Assembly (NCBI RefSeq): GCF_014202425.1
Contig: NZ_JACHGT010000002.1
Span: 372,001 to 436,000, forward strand
Reading direction: 5' to 3'
DNA from: Phytomonospora endophytica
Lineage (GTDB): Bacteria > Actinomycetota > Actinomycetes > Mycobacteriales > Micromonosporaceae
DNA: 64,000 bases
Shown: one piece after another, positions 23,682-32,224 of the stretch
Position numbering within the stretch: position 1 is the first letter of the stretch
Layout of the letters: every line of letters begins with the position of its first letter
Translations under genes and position numbers: made by a program
The notes under the pieces: model-generated
Told to the model about the DNA's origin: nothing
What the model saw: only the letters and a program-made list of their open reading frames with translations
The model's database searches: none

Positions 23682-24833
23682 CTACTTGCGCCCGCCCGGC
23701 CCGTTGAGCAGCCCGAGGGGCTTGCCCGCGAGGCTTTCGCGGCGGAGCGCGAGCCGGTCGGCGATCGCGTTGAGGGCGCGCGCGGCCGGGGTGCCGGGGC
23801 TGCGCAGCACGAAGGGCTCACCGGCGTCACCGGCTTCGCGCAGACCCGGTTCGAGGGGGATCTGGCCGAGCAGCGGGACCTCGGCGCCGACGAGCTTGGT
23901 CAGCGCCTCCGACACCGCCGCGCCGCCGCCCGCGCCGAAGACCTCCATGCGCGAGCCGTCGGGCAGCTCCAGCCAGGACATGTTCTCCACGACGCCGGCG
24001 AGACGCTGGTGGGTCTGCATGGCGATCGCGCCGGCGCGTTCGGCGACCTCGGCGGCGGCCATCTGGGGCGTGGTGACGACGAGCAGTTCGGCGCCGGGAA
24101 GCAGCTGCGCGACCGAGATCGCGATGTCGCCGGTGCCGGGCGGGAGGTCGAGGAGGAGGACGTCGAGGTCGCCCCAGTACACGTCGGCGAGGAACTGCTG
24201 GAGTGCCCGGTGCAGCATCGGCCCGCGCCACACGACGGCGGCGTTGCCGCGGGTGAACATGCCGATCGAGATGACCTTCACGCCGCTCGCCTGCGGCGGC
24301 ATGATCATCTCCTCGACCTGCGTGGGACGCCCGTCGGCGCCGAGCATGCGCGGGACGGAGTGGCCGTAGATGTCGGCGTCGACGACGCCGACCTGGAGGC
24401 CCTTGGCGGCCAGCGCGGCGGCCAGGTTCACCGTGACGCTCGACTTGCCGACGCCGCCCTTGCCGGACGCGACGGCGTAGACGCGCGTGCGGGAACCGGG
24501 CTGGCTGAAGGGGATGACGGGCTCGGCGCGGTCGCCGCCGCGCAGGCTCGACTGGAGGTCCTTGCGCTGCGCGTCGGACATGACACCGAAGTCGATGGTC
24601 ACCCGCGCGACACCGGGGACCTCGGTGACGGCGAGGGTCACGTCGCGCTGGAGCTTGTCGCGCATGGGACAGCCCGCGATGGTCAGCAGGATCCGGACCT
24701 CGACGAGGTCGCCGCTGATCGTCACCGTGTCGACCATCCCGAGCTCGGTGATGGGACGGCGGATCTCGGGGTCGTCGACGGTCGCCAGTGCTGCGCGAAC
24801 GGCGTCTTCCATGGTGGTGCTAGGCGCGGACAT
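23682..24833 (-). CDS. mrp: Mrp/ApbC-type Fe-S cluster carrier ATPase
   Basis: A 383-residue P-loop protein of the Mrp/NBP35 family that carries and transfers Fe-S clusters. An N-terminal MIP18-like (DUF59) domain (residues about 8-95, with the TIAGCPMRDKLQ segment) precedes the ATPase. The deviant Walker A is SGKGGVGKSSVTVNLA, followed by VVDADIYGHSVPRMLG and LLLDLPPGTGD. The CxxC of many Mrp proteins is not seen; the C-terminal region has none. ATG 24833 is preferred to an in-frame GTG at 24842. It is followed downstream by a shared terminator. This gene is part of a neighbourhood also conserved in mycobacteria. Confidence 0.92.
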   Translation of the reverse strand: MSAPSTTMEDAVRAALATVDDPEIRRPITELGMVDTVTISGDLVEVRILLTIAGCPMRDKLQRDVTLAVTEVPGVARVTIDFGVMSDAQRKDLQSSLRGGDRAEPVIPFSQPGSRTRVYAVASGKGGVGKSSVTVNLAAALAAKGLQVGVVDADIYGHSVPRMLGADGRPTQVEEMIMPPQASGVKVISIGMFTRGNAAVVWRGPMLHRALQQFLADVYWGDLDVLLLDLPPGTGDIAISVAQLLPGAELLVVTTPQMAAAEVAERAGAIAMQTHQRLAGVVENMSWLELPDGSRMEVFGAGGGAAVSEALTKLVGAEVPLLGQIPLEPGLREAGDAGEPFVLRSPGTPAARALNAIADRLALRRESLAGKPLGLLNGPGGRK

Positions 24834-24860
24834 GGCTCCCACTCTACGTCTCGGTAACCG

Positions 24861-25682
24861 TCAGCCGCCCTGCGCGTCCGGCGCCTCGGGACCCCCGTCA
24901 CCGGGTGTGTCCGACGGGCTTGACGAGGGAGAAGACGACGACGGGGACGGCGACGGCGAGGAGGGCTGTGAGGAAGGCGACTCGCCCGGGGTGGCCGGGT
25001 CGGTGGTGGGGGCCTCGGTCTCCTCGGAGGCGGGCGGCGGCTTCTCCGGTGTGTCCTCCGGCGGGTCGTCCCGATCGACGGGCGGCCCGTTGTTGAGGCT
25101 GGTGCCGGTGGCGCCGTCGGCCTGCCCGAAGAGACCCGCGAGCGGCTGGCCGAGGAGCGCCTCGGCGATGGTGACGACCCCGAAGGTGAGCCCGCAGACG
25201 ACGAGGGCGGTCAGCGCGACGGCCTTCCAGCGGGTGAGGAACGGCCGGCGTTCCTCCTCCGGCTCGGGCGCGGGGAGGGTGACCGTGGCCCGGCCCGTGG
25301 GGCGGGCCTGCTCCCGTGTCCGGTCACCGCCGTCGCGGATGACCGTGGCGTCGCCGTCGGAACCGGGCGCGGGCAGGCGGATGACCTCGGTCGGCGGGTG
25401 CTCCTCGGTGACGACCGCGGTCGGCGTCGCTCCGGCGATCCTGGTGACGTCGTAGCGTTTCGGGATCGCCCGCAGCTTCTCCTTGGTGTGCGTCATGGAG
25501 GCCAGATAGAGCGCGGAGCCGACGGTGCTGATCACGCTCGCGAGCACCGCGCCGATGATCGTCCCGGCGACCCCGAGGGTCGAGGCGACGACCGTCGCGG
25601 TGACGGCGGCGGCGGTCGCGGCCGCCACCTGGAGACCGCTGAGTTCGAACCGCTTCCCGCTCGGCTGCTGCTCTTCGCTCAC
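24861..25682 (-). CDS. Hypothetical two-helix membrane protein with Ser/Pro-rich tail
   Basis: A 273-residue protein. Residues about 18-65 hold an Ala/Val-rich hydrophobic hairpin (AAATAAAVTATVVASTLGVAG and IIGAVLASVISTVGSALYL), a basic cytoplasmic-looking stretch follows, then a second membrane helix near residue 160 (KAVALTALVVCGLTFGVVTI). The last 90 residues are Ser/Pro/Asp/Glu-rich low-complexity sequence, probably exposed or wall-spanning. GTG 25682 has GGAGGT immediately upstream and is preferred over the open frame to 25766. No function is recognised. It sits 27 bases upstream of mrp on the same strand. Confidence 0.75.
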   Translation of the reverse strand: MSEEQQPSGKRFELSGLQVAAATAAAVTATVVASTLGVAGTIIGAVLASVISTVGSALYLASMTHTKEKLRAIPKRYDVTRIAGATPTAVVTEEHPPTEVIRLPAPGSDGDATVIRDGGDRTREQARPTGRATVTLPAPEPEEERRPFLTRWKAVALTALVVCGLTFGVVTIAEALLGQPLAGLFGQADGATGTSLNNGPPVDRDDPPEDTPEKPPPASEETEAPTTDPATPGESPSSQPSSPSPSPSSSSPSSSPSDTPGDGGPEAPDAQGG

Positions 25683-25865
25683 GGCACCTCCGTCGTCGTG
25701 TCCGGCCCAAAAGCTCCAGGGTGGTCCGCCGGGACCGACACGCCCAGTGGCTGTGGCGCCACTCACCGGTGATGATCGCGACGGGATTCGGGGCGCGTTC
25801 GGTGCAACCGGCGTTCGGAAGGGCTTACCCCGGGAGGGGGCGGGACGAAACGGGGTGTGGCGCGA

Positions 25866-26711
25866 CTAATCCGGCAGCGCGACGAGTTCGCCCTTCGCGA
25901 CCGCGACGACCTCGCCGGTCACCCGGACGCCGACGGCGACGCCGCCCTCGGCCGTCACCTCGCACTCCAGCACCGAAGGCCGCGAGATCTGCTCACCCTG
26001 GTCCACCGTGTACGCCGACACCCCGTCGGCGGGCAGCAGGCCCGTGCCGACCAGGTACGCGCCGAGCCCGAGCACGGCCGAACCGGTCGCCGGATCCTCG
26101 GCGACGCCGATGCCGGGCGCGAACAGGCGCGCGTGGGCACGGCGGGCCTCGGCGTCCCACGCGAACAGGTACACCTTCGGCACGTCCCGGCGCGGGCTGC
26201 TCGCCGCGCGGGCCACCGCGTCGGGCCGCACCGGCAGGAAACTGTGCTCAAGGCCCGAACCGGTCGCGTAGGGCTCGCCCGCGAGGTCCCCGGCGACGAG
26301 ACCCGCCGCCGACAGCAGCGGCCCGGCGTCCAGCGCCCGCAACGGCGACGGGCGGGCGCCCGTCAGCGTCGCGCGGTCGTCGGCGACCGTCAGATCGAGC
26401 AGACCCGCACCGCACTCCTGGACGACCTTCCCGGCCTTGAGGTCACCTCGGCGCAACAACGTCACCGCCGTACCGACACTCGGGTGCCCCGCGAAAGGCA
26501 GCTCGGCGCCCGGCGTGAAGATCCGCACCCGGTAGTCCGCGCCCTCCTCGGTGACCGGGAGGACGAAGGCCGTCTCGGAGAGGTTGAACTCGCGCGCGAT
26601 CGCCTGCAGCCGCTCCGTGGACAGACCCTCGGCGCCGAACACGACGGCGAGCGGGTTGCCGGTGTAGGCGCGGCCGGAGAAGACGTCGACGATCTCAAAG
26701 GTCACGGACAT
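25866..26711 (-). CDS. PhzF-family isomerase-like protein
   Basis: A 281-residue protein of the PhzF/diaminopimelate epimerase-like superfamily. Diagnostic segments are VDVFSGRAYTGNPLAVVF at the N-terminus, REFNLSETAFVLP with the catalytic-type Glu, FTPGAELPFAGHPSVGTA and AEDPATGSAVLGLGAYL. ATG 26711 is preferred over the in-frame start at 26747. Substrates of such stand-alone proteins are usually unknown, and no phenazine genes are nearby, so phenazine synthesis is not implied. The next gene is divergent, with 58 bases between starts. Confidence 0.9.
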   Translation of the reverse strand: MSVTFEIVDVFSGRAYTGNPLAVVFGAEGLSTERLQAIAREFNLSETAFVLPVTEEGADYRVRIFTPGAELPFAGHPSVGTAVTLLRRGDLKAGKVVQECGAGLLDLTVADDRATLTGARPSPLRALDAGPLLSAAGLVAGDLAGEPYATGSGLEHSFLPVRPDAVARAASSPRRDVPKVYLFAWDAEARRAHARLFAPGIGVAEDPATGSAVLGLGAYLVGTGLLPADGVSAYTVDQGEQISRPSVLECEVTAEGGVAVGVRVTGEVVAVAKGELVALPD

Positions 26712-26769
26712 GCGCCGAAGCCTACGGCAGAGCGCGGTCCCCAACATCGACAGCGACTAGGCTGCCGGT

Positions 26770-28020
26770 GTGGCAACCGCGGCGCTCGTCTACCTGGCCA
26801 GGCTGGCCGGTACGCCGATCTTCGATCCCAACGGGGACCAGGTCGGCCGCGTCCGCGACGCCGTCGCGCGCCCCCGCCCCGGCAACGCGCCCCCGCGGGT
26901 GCTCGGGCTCGTCGCCGAGATCGGCGCCTGGCGCCGCATCTTCATCCCGATGGGCCGCGTGACCAGCGTCGACGCGGGTGCCGTCGTCCTGTCGACCGGG
27001 CAGCTCAACCTGCGCAAGTTCGAGTCCCGCCCCGGCGAGATCCTCGTCCTCGGCGAACTCCTCGACCGGCGGGTCACCGTCCGCGTCGAGGAGGGCGCGG
27101 CCGCCCGCGGCGGCGAGGTCACCGACGTCGCCATGTGCCGCTCCCCCGGCATCGGTGACTGGGAACTGGCGCGTATCGCCGTCCGCGAACGTACCGGGCG
27201 CCTCGGCCGCGCCCACCTCAACCAGTTCGACTGGAACGAGGTGACCGGCCTGGTCGCGCCGACCGGGCAGCAGGGCACGCAGGGCCTGCTGTCCCTCGTG
27301 GAGGCCATGCGCGCGGCCGACGTCGCGACGATGATGCTCGACCTGCCCAAGCGCCGCCGGGTCGAACTGGCCGCCGCGCTGGAGGACGTCCGGCTCGCCG
27401 ACGTCCTCGAAGAGCTGCCCGAACACGAACAGCTGGAGATCATCGCCGCCCTCGGCCGGGACCGCGCCGCCGACGTCCTTGAGGAGATGGAGCCCGACGA
27501 CGCCGCCGACCTCCTCGCCGAGATGCCGGTCAACGAACGCTCGGAGCTGCTCGACCTGATGGAGCCCGAGGAGGCCAGTCCGGTCCGGCAGCTGCTGAAG
27601 TACGTGCCCGGCACCGCCGGCGGCATCATGACCAGCGAGCCGATCATCCTCACGCCCGACACGACGATCGCCGAGGCCCTGGCCCTGCTGCGGGAGCCGA
27701 AGAACTCCCCGGCGATGGCCGCGCAGATCTTCGTGTGCCGGCCGCCGTCGCTGACGCCGACCGGCCGCTACCTCGGCATGGTCCACTTCCAGCGGCTGCT
27801 GCGGGAGCCGCCCTCCGACCTGATCGGGTCCATCGTGGACCGCGACATCGACCCGCTCGACCCGGGAGACGACCTGACGACCGTGACGCGGAAGATGGCG
27901 ACCTACGACCTCGTGGCGCTGCCGGTCGAGGTCGAGGGAAGGCTCGTGGGCGCGGTGACCGTCGACGACGTCCTCGACCACCTGCTGCCCACCGACTGGC
28001 GGGACCGGGCGCATGACTGA
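26770..28020 (+). CDS. PRC-barrel/MgtE_N/CBS-domain protein without membrane part
   Basis: A 416-residue soluble protein. Residues about 12-130 form two PRC-barrel-like units (IFDPNGDQVGRVRDAV and a later LGRAHLNQFDWNEV). Residues about 180-285 form the MgtE N-terminal superhelical domain (LEELPEHEQLEIIAAL, VLEEMEPDDAADLLAEMP). Residues about 285-410 form a CBS pair (GIMTSEPIILTPDTTIAEAL, LVALPVEVEGRLVGAVTVDDVL). The Mg2+-transporting membrane domain of MgtE is absent. The protein therefore looks like a free Mg2+/nucleotide sensor module. It overlaps by eight bases with the DUF1003 membrane protein gene, a possible partner. Rv1232c of M. tuberculosis appears to be the counterpart. Confidence 0.86.
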   Translation: MATAALVYLARLAGTPIFDPNGDQVGRVRDAVARPRPGNAPPRVLGLVAEIGAWRRIFIPMGRVTSVDAGAVVLSTGQLNLRKFESRPGEILVLGELLDRRVTVRVEEGAAARGGEVTDVAMCRSPGIGDWELARIAVRERTGRLGRAHLNQFDWNEVTGLVAPTGQQGTQGLLSLVEAMRAADVATMMLDLPKRRRVELAAALEDVRLADVLEELPEHEQLEIIAALGRDRAADVLEEMEPDDAADLLAEMPVNERSELLDLMEPEEASPVRQLLKYVPGTAGGIMTSEPIILTPDTTIAEALALLREPKNSPAMAAQIFVCRPPSLTPTGRYLGMVHFQRLLREPPSDLIGSIVDRDIDPLDPGDDLTTVTRKMATYDLVALPVEVEGRLVGAVTVDDVLDHLLPTDWRDRAHD

Positions 28021-28492
28021 CACCCCCGGCGGCCGGAGCCTGTCGGAACCCAAACCGCCCTCGCGCCTGCGGCTCCCGAAGATCAGCTCGGACGCCTTCG
28101 GCGCCTTCGCCGAACGCTTCGCCAGGTTCATGGGGACCGCGCGGTTCCTGGTGTACATGACGGGCTTCGTGATCTTGTGGATCACGCTGAACCTGGTGGG
28201 GATCTTCGGGTTGCGCTGGGACCCCTACCCCTTCATCCTGCTGAACCTCTTCTTCAGCACCCAGGCGTCCTACGCGGCACCACTGATCCTGCTCGCGCAG
28301 AACCGGCAGACCGACCGCGACCGGGTCCAGATCGAGGCCGACCGCCGTCGCGCCGAGGCCGCGAAGGCCGACACGGAGTTCCTCGCGCGCGAGCTGGCCG
28401 CGCTGCGGATCGCACTGGGCGAAGTCGCCACACGCGACTTCGTGCGCGGCGAGATGAACCGGCTGCTGGACGAGGTGGGGAAAGGGAAGTAG
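28013..28492 (+). CDS. DUF1003 membrane protein
   Basis: A 159-residue protein with two adjacent membrane helices (residues about 45-65 and 75-100; FLVYMTGFVILWITLNLVG and PFILLNLFFSTQASYAAPLILL), followed by a charged helix rich in Arg, Ala and Glu (QNRQTDRDRVQIEADRR). This is the DUF1003 pattern. Its function is unknown. The gene overlaps the MgtE_N/CBS gene by eight bases, which makes a joint role in divalent cation control plausible but unproven. Confidence 0.85.
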   Translation: MTDTPGGRSLSEPKPPSRLRLPKISSDAFGAFAERFARFMGTARFLVYMTGFVILWITLNLVGIFGLRWDPYPFILLNLFFSTQASYAAPLILLAQNRQTDRDRVQIEADRRRAEAAKADTEFLARELAALRIALGEVATRDFVRGEMNRLLDEVGKGK

Positions 28493-28496
28493 CGGG

Positions 28497-28874
28497 TCAG
28501 CCCGCGAGTTCCCACACCGCGCACTCGGCGGCCCAGCGGGCCGCGGTGTCGTCGTCGCCGGAGAGGTTGAGCCGTTTCGCGCTCAGCTGCCCGACCAGTT
28601 CGTCCCAGGCCTCACCACCGGGATCGACGCGCGAGGCGCTCGCCGGGAAGGTCACGATCGCGCCGCCGTGGTCCCCGCGCAGTGTCACCAGCGGGCGCTG
28701 ATCGCGCGACAGGCCCGGGTCGGGCTGTTCGCGCGGGCCGACGACGGTGTAGAGCCTGCCCTCCAGCGGCACGACCCACACGGGCCGCGGATCGGCGCCG
28801 CCGCAGGAGATCCAGGCGACGGCGGCCTTCTTGACGGCCTCGGCGAGCAGTTCCGGCGCGGGTGCGGTCGTCAC
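28497..28874 (-). CDS. Hypothetical protein coupled to AMMECR1 gene
   Basis: A 125-residue soluble protein of unknown function. It has no membrane segment or recognised catalytic motif; WISCGGADPRPVWVVPLEGRLY and LVTLRGDHGGAIVTFPA suggest a small beta-rich fold. The GTG start at 28874 overlaps the stop of the upstream AMMECR1 gene (GTGA), so the two are translationally coupled. It converges on the DUF1003 gene with only four bases between the stops. Confidence 0.65.
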   Translation of the reverse strand: MTTAPAPELLAEAVKKAAVAWISCGGADPRPVWVVPLEGRLYTVVGPREQPDPGLSRDQRPLVTLRGDHGGAIVTFPASASRVDPGGEAWDELVGQLSAKRLNLSGDDDTAARWAAECAVWELAG

Positions 28875-29458
28875 GTGCGGCCTCCGGGTGGTGGGGTCGA
28901 GACGAACTCCAGGCTCTCATAGCGGCGGGCGTTCAGGCCGCCTTCGGGCCAACGGTTCCAGCCGCCTTTGCGGAGCAGCGCGGCGAGGAACCTCTCCGGC
29001 GTGTCGAGGCGGCGCCACACCGAGGGCAGGAAGGTCGAGCGGCGCTTGTCGTCGCTGAGGATCAGGCCGTCGACGCCGGGCCGCAACGCGGCCATCAGCA
29101 CGCGCGCGTCGTCGCCGCCCTCGATGGGCTCGGGGGCCGTGAGGACCGAGACCTTGACGGTGAGGACGGGCCAGTCGTCGACGTCGACGGGCGCCAGCCG
29201 CGGGTCGCTCATCGAACGTTCGGCGTTGCGGGCGACGTCGACGTACAGCGGCCGCTGCGCCTGGAGCGTCCCGATGCAGCCGCGCAACCGCCCGCCGCGC
29301 TCCAGGGTCACGAACGACGCCCCCGGCTCACGCAGGCGCGGCGGGTCGTCCTCGCGCAGGAGGGCGTCGGGATCGACGGGCGCGGCCGCCAGGGACAGGC
29401 GGACGGTCTCGACCGCGAGCCGGACCACCGCGTCGCCGAAGGCTTCCATAGGTGGCAT
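28871..29458 (-). CDS. AMMECR1-domain protein (AmmeMemoRadiSam system protein A-like)
   Basis: A 195-residue protein with the AMMECR1 fold. The family hallmark LRGCIGTL is present (residues about 57-64) after ASFVTLERGG. PVLTVKVSVLTAPEPI and LPSVWRRLDTPERFLAALLRKGG are further landmarks. In many genomes it accompanies a MEMO1-like and a radical SAM protein; neither is adjacent here. The start may be 29458 or 29449. The reaction is unknown. The coupled downstream 125-residue protein is the only close partner. Confidence 0.87.
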   Translation of the reverse strand: MPPMEAFGDAVVRLAVETVRLSLAAAPVDPDALLREDDPPRLREPGASFVTLERGGRLRGCIGTLQAQRPLYVDVARNAERSMSDPRLAPVDVDDWPVLTVKVSVLTAPEPIEGGDDARVLMAALRPGVDGLILSDDKRRSTFLPSVWRRLDTPERFLAALLRKGGWNRWPEGGLNARRYESLEFVSTPPPGGRT

Positions 29459-29509
29459 GGTGTCACGCCGGAAGATCGGACGGGAGCGTGCTCGGCCGAT
29501 GCCCCGGTC

Positions 29510-30334
29510 TCACCGCAACCCCACCGCCTTCGCCCCCGACTCCCACAGCTCGTGCGCGACCTCGTCGTCGGAGGCCGCCGCCGACGGCGCATGCCTTTTG
29601 CCCCGGACGTAGTAGCCGCCGGAGGTGAAGTCGCCGGGCGCCGCCGTGGCCAGCCACACCAGGGTCTTCGCGCCGGTCTCGGGACTGACGAAACCGGGGA
29701 GGCGTTTGGCCAGCCGGAAGAAGGGGTTGTCGTCGCCGAAGCGGGAGCGCACGGCGCCCGGGTGGAAGGCGGCGGTGAGGACCTCGGGTCCCCAGCGGCG
29801 GGCGGCCTCGCGGGTGAAGAGGATGTTGGCCTGCTTGCTGTCGGCGTAGGCCTTCCAGCGCCGGTACTTCGCGGGCGTCCCGAAGGCCCCGGGCTCGATT
29901 CTGCCGCCGATGTGCGCGCCCGAGGACGTGGTGATCACGCGCCCGCCGGTCAGCCGGTCGCGCAGGAGGTTCGCCAGCAGGAAACCGGCGAGGTGGTTGA
30001 CCTGCACGGTCAGCTCGAAACCGTCGGTGGTGGTCGTCGCCTTCGGCACCAGGACACCGGCGTTGCAGGCGAGCACGTCGACGCGTTCGTACGTGGCGTG
30101 GAGCACCGCGGCGAGGTCGCGGACGGCGGCGAGGTCGGCGAAGTCACAGCGGTAGGCGGCGGCGTCGTGACCGCCCGCGGCGACGACCGCCGCGAGGGCG
30201 TCGTCGAGCCGTTCCGGATCGCGTCCGACCAGCACGATCTCGGCGCGCGGGGCCAGTTCCACGGCGGCCGCGCGGCCGATTCCGGCCGACGCGCCGGTGA
30301 TGACTGTGACGGGTCTGCTCGGCGTGCTAGGCAT
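29510..30334 (-). CDS. SDR-family oxidoreductase (retinol dehydrogenase-like)
   Basis: A 274-residue short-chain dehydrogenase. The cofactor loop is TGASAGIGRAAAVEL, with CNAG in DVLACNAGVLVP, catalytic Ser in ITTSSGAHIGG and YADSKQANI. The C-terminal half with FHPGAVRSRFGDD is typical of the retinol dehydrogenase/WWOX-like branch. ATG 30334 is chosen; the frame upstream overlaps the divergent SDR. The substrate is unknown. A second SDR is encoded divergently 34 bases away, so the pair probably shares a promoter region. Confidence 0.87.
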   Translation of the reverse strand: MPSTPSRPVTVITGASAGIGRAAAVELAPRAEIVLVGRDPERLDDALAAVVAAGGHDAAAYRCDFADLAAVRDLAAVLHATYERVDVLACNAGVLVPKATTTTDGFELTVQVNHLAGFLLANLLRDRLTGGRVITTSSGAHIGGRIEPGAFGTPAKYRRWKAYADSKQANILFTREAARRWGPEVLTAAFHPGAVRSRFGDDNPFFRLAKRLPGFVSPETGAKTLVWLATAAPGDFTSGGYYVRGKRHAPSAAASDDEVAHELWESGAKAVGLR

Positions 30335-30368
30335 GCCTTCGATTCTCGTCCATGGGAGGATCAGCGCT

Positions 30369-31205
30369 ATGACCCCCGTACCGCCACGACGTTCCCACCC
30401 GGACGTCATTCCGCACCCCACGATGAACCGCCGCGCCCAGGTCGATCCGCAGTCGGCCGGGAGTCTCGACGGCAAGGTGGCGCTGGTGACCGGGGCGGGC
30501 AGCCCCGACGGCATCGGTTTCGCGGTGGCCAGGGAGCTTCGCGCGCTCGGGGCCGAGGTCGCGATCGTGTCGACGACGCGGCGGATCCACGACCGGGCCG
30601 GCGAGATCGGCGGTTTCGGCTTCGTCGCCGACCTGACCGACGACGCCGAGGTCGCCGGGGTGGCCGACGCGATCGCCGAGCAGGTCGGCGAAGTGGACGT
30701 ACTGGTCAACAACGCCGGACTGAACTCGAAGGCGGGCCCGGCCGTGCTGCGCCCGGTGGCGCAGCTGACCTTCGAGGAATGGCGGCAGGAACTCGACCGG
30801 AACCTGTCGACGGCGTTCCTGGTCAGCCGCGCCTTCGTGCAGGGCATGGCCGAGCGCGGCTGGGGCCGCGTGGTGAACGTGTCGGCGACGGCGGGTCTGC
30901 TCAAGGCCGTGCCCGCCGAGGCGGCCTACGCCTCGGCGAAGGCCGGGATGCTCGGGCTGACGCGCGCGCTGGCGATGGAACTGGTCGCCGACGGCGTGAC
31001 CGTCAACGCCGTCGCGCCGGGCGTCATCCGCACGGGATCGTCGACGGTGCACGAACTCCAGCGCGGACTCGACGCCCCGATGGGCCGCCCCGGAACGCCG
31101 GAGGAGGTCGCCTCGGTGATCGCGTTCCTGTGCTCCCCGCAGGCCTCCTACATGACCGGGCAGGTCCTCGTCGTCGACGGCGGCGAGTCGATTCACGCGA
31201 ACTGA
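30369..31205 (+). CDS. SDR-family oxidoreductase (FabG-like)
   Basis: A 278-residue classical SDR. The loop VTGAGSPDGIGFAVAREL is a slightly expanded TGxxxGxG motif, followed by VNNAGLNSKAG, VNVSATAGLLKAVP and catalytic YASAKAG. It ends LVVDGGESIHAN as in FabG-type reductases. ATG 30369 follows GGAGG at 30355-30359; a start at 30423 would remove a non-family N-terminal extension of 18 residues. The substrate is unknown. It lies just before the second glycopolymer block, 170 bases upstream of the ABC permease. Confidence 0.87.
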   Translation: MTPVPPRRSHPDVIPHPTMNRRAQVDPQSAGSLDGKVALVTGAGSPDGIGFAVARELRALGAEVAIVSTTRRIHDRAGEIGGFGFVADLTDDAEVAGVADAIAEQVGEVDVLVNNAGLNSKAGPAVLRPVAQLTFEEWRQELDRNLSTAFLVSRAFVQGMAERGWGRVVNVSATAGLLKAVPAEAAYASAKAGMLGLTRALAMELVADGVTVNAVAPGVIRTGSSTVHELQRGLDAPMGRPGTPEEVASVIAFLCSPQASYMTGQVLVVDGGESIHAN

Positions 31206-31375
31206 CCGAAGCCCGATCCCGTACCTTTCAGGCGTTTCGTTCGCCGGCGCCGGATGGGCGGAGTTCTCCGCAGGACCAGTAGATTCCGCCTTCGGCGATC
31301 GCTCTACTATGAGCCCCTGCCGCATCCACTCCTATGCAGGGGAGAGCTCGTGTCACGAACAAAGGGGTCGCTCCG

Positions 31376-32224
31376 GTGACGGTGATCGGACGAACCCTCG
31401 GCAAGGCGACCGGGGTGCGCGCCTTGTGGCGCAACCGTTCCACGCTCACGACGCTGGTGCAGCGCGACCTCGCGGTCAAATACCAGCGTTCGGTGCTCGG
31501 GTACTTCTGGTCGCTGATCGAGCCGATGGGCATGGCGGCGATCTACTACTTCGTCTTCGGCATCCTGTACGGCCACAGCGGCAAGAACGTCGACGGCGGC
31601 GACTACGCCGTGTTCGTCGTGTCGGGCATCTTCGCCTGGCAGTGGGCGAGCTCGGCGATGTCGGAGTCGACGCGCGCGCTGACCAGCCAGTCCTCGCTGA
31701 TCACGACGATGCGCGTGCCGCGGGAGATCTTCCCGGTGGCCAAGGTGGTCGCCCGTTTCGCGGAGTTCGCCGCGGGCATCCCGATCATCATCCTCTTCGC
31801 GATCTTCCTCGGCAGCGGGTTCAAGAGCTCGATCTGGGCGTTGCCGCTGGCGATCCTGCTGCAGACCTGCCTGCTGGTCGGGCTGGCCTTCATCCTCGGG
31901 TCGGTGAACGTGCTGATGCGCGACGTCGAGCGCTTCATGCGCCTGGCGATGCGCGTGCTGTTCTACGCGGCGCCGATCATCTACCCGCTGACGAAGGTCC
32001 TCGGCGACGACGCCAACCCCTCGAACGTCCCCGGCTGGCTCCAGGGCGTTTACATGGCCAACCCGTACGTCGGGATCATTCAGCTGCACCACGCGGCCTG
32101 GAACCCCAACGAGCTGCCCAGCTGGGGTCTGCTCGGGTACACCGCCGGGGTGTGCGTGGTCGTCCTGTTCCTCGGCTGGGCCCTGTTCAAGAAGCTGGAG
32201 AACTCCGTCCTCAAGGAACTGTGA
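31376..32224 (+). CDS. ABC transporter permease for polysaccharide/teichoic acid export (TagG/Wzm-like)
   Basis: A 282-residue permease of the ABC-2 type with six membrane helices. The amphipathic N-terminus LVQRDLAVKYQRSVLGYFWSL (about residues 31-51) is a strong TagG/Wzm/RfbA hallmark. RVPREIFPVAKV and FILGSVNVLMRDVERFM are other conserved points. GTG 31376 follows AAAGGGG at eight bases; the upstream ATG at 31334 lacks a ribosome-binding site. It should pair with the ATPase encoded at 16284, since no ATPase gene is adjacent. A hairpin terminator follows. Confidence 0.9.
   Translation: MTVIGRTLGKATGVRALWRNRSTLTTLVQRDLAVKYQRSVLGYFWSLIEPMGMAAIYYFVFGILYGHSGKNVDGGDYAVFVVSGIFAWQWASSAMSESTRALTSQSSLITTMRVPREIFPVAKVVARFAEFAAGIPIIILFAIFLGSGFKSSIWALPLAILLQTCLLVGLAFILGSVNVLMRDVERFMRLAMRVLFYAAPIIYPLTKVLGDDANPSNVPGWLQGVYMANPYVGIIQLHHAAWNPNELPSWGLLGYTAGVCVVVLFLGWALFKKLENSVLKEL

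Noticed and set aside
25866-26711. Phenazine biosynthesis cluster suggested by the PhzF-like gene
   Set aside because: No other phenazine genes are present; stand-alone PhzF-like proteins are common.
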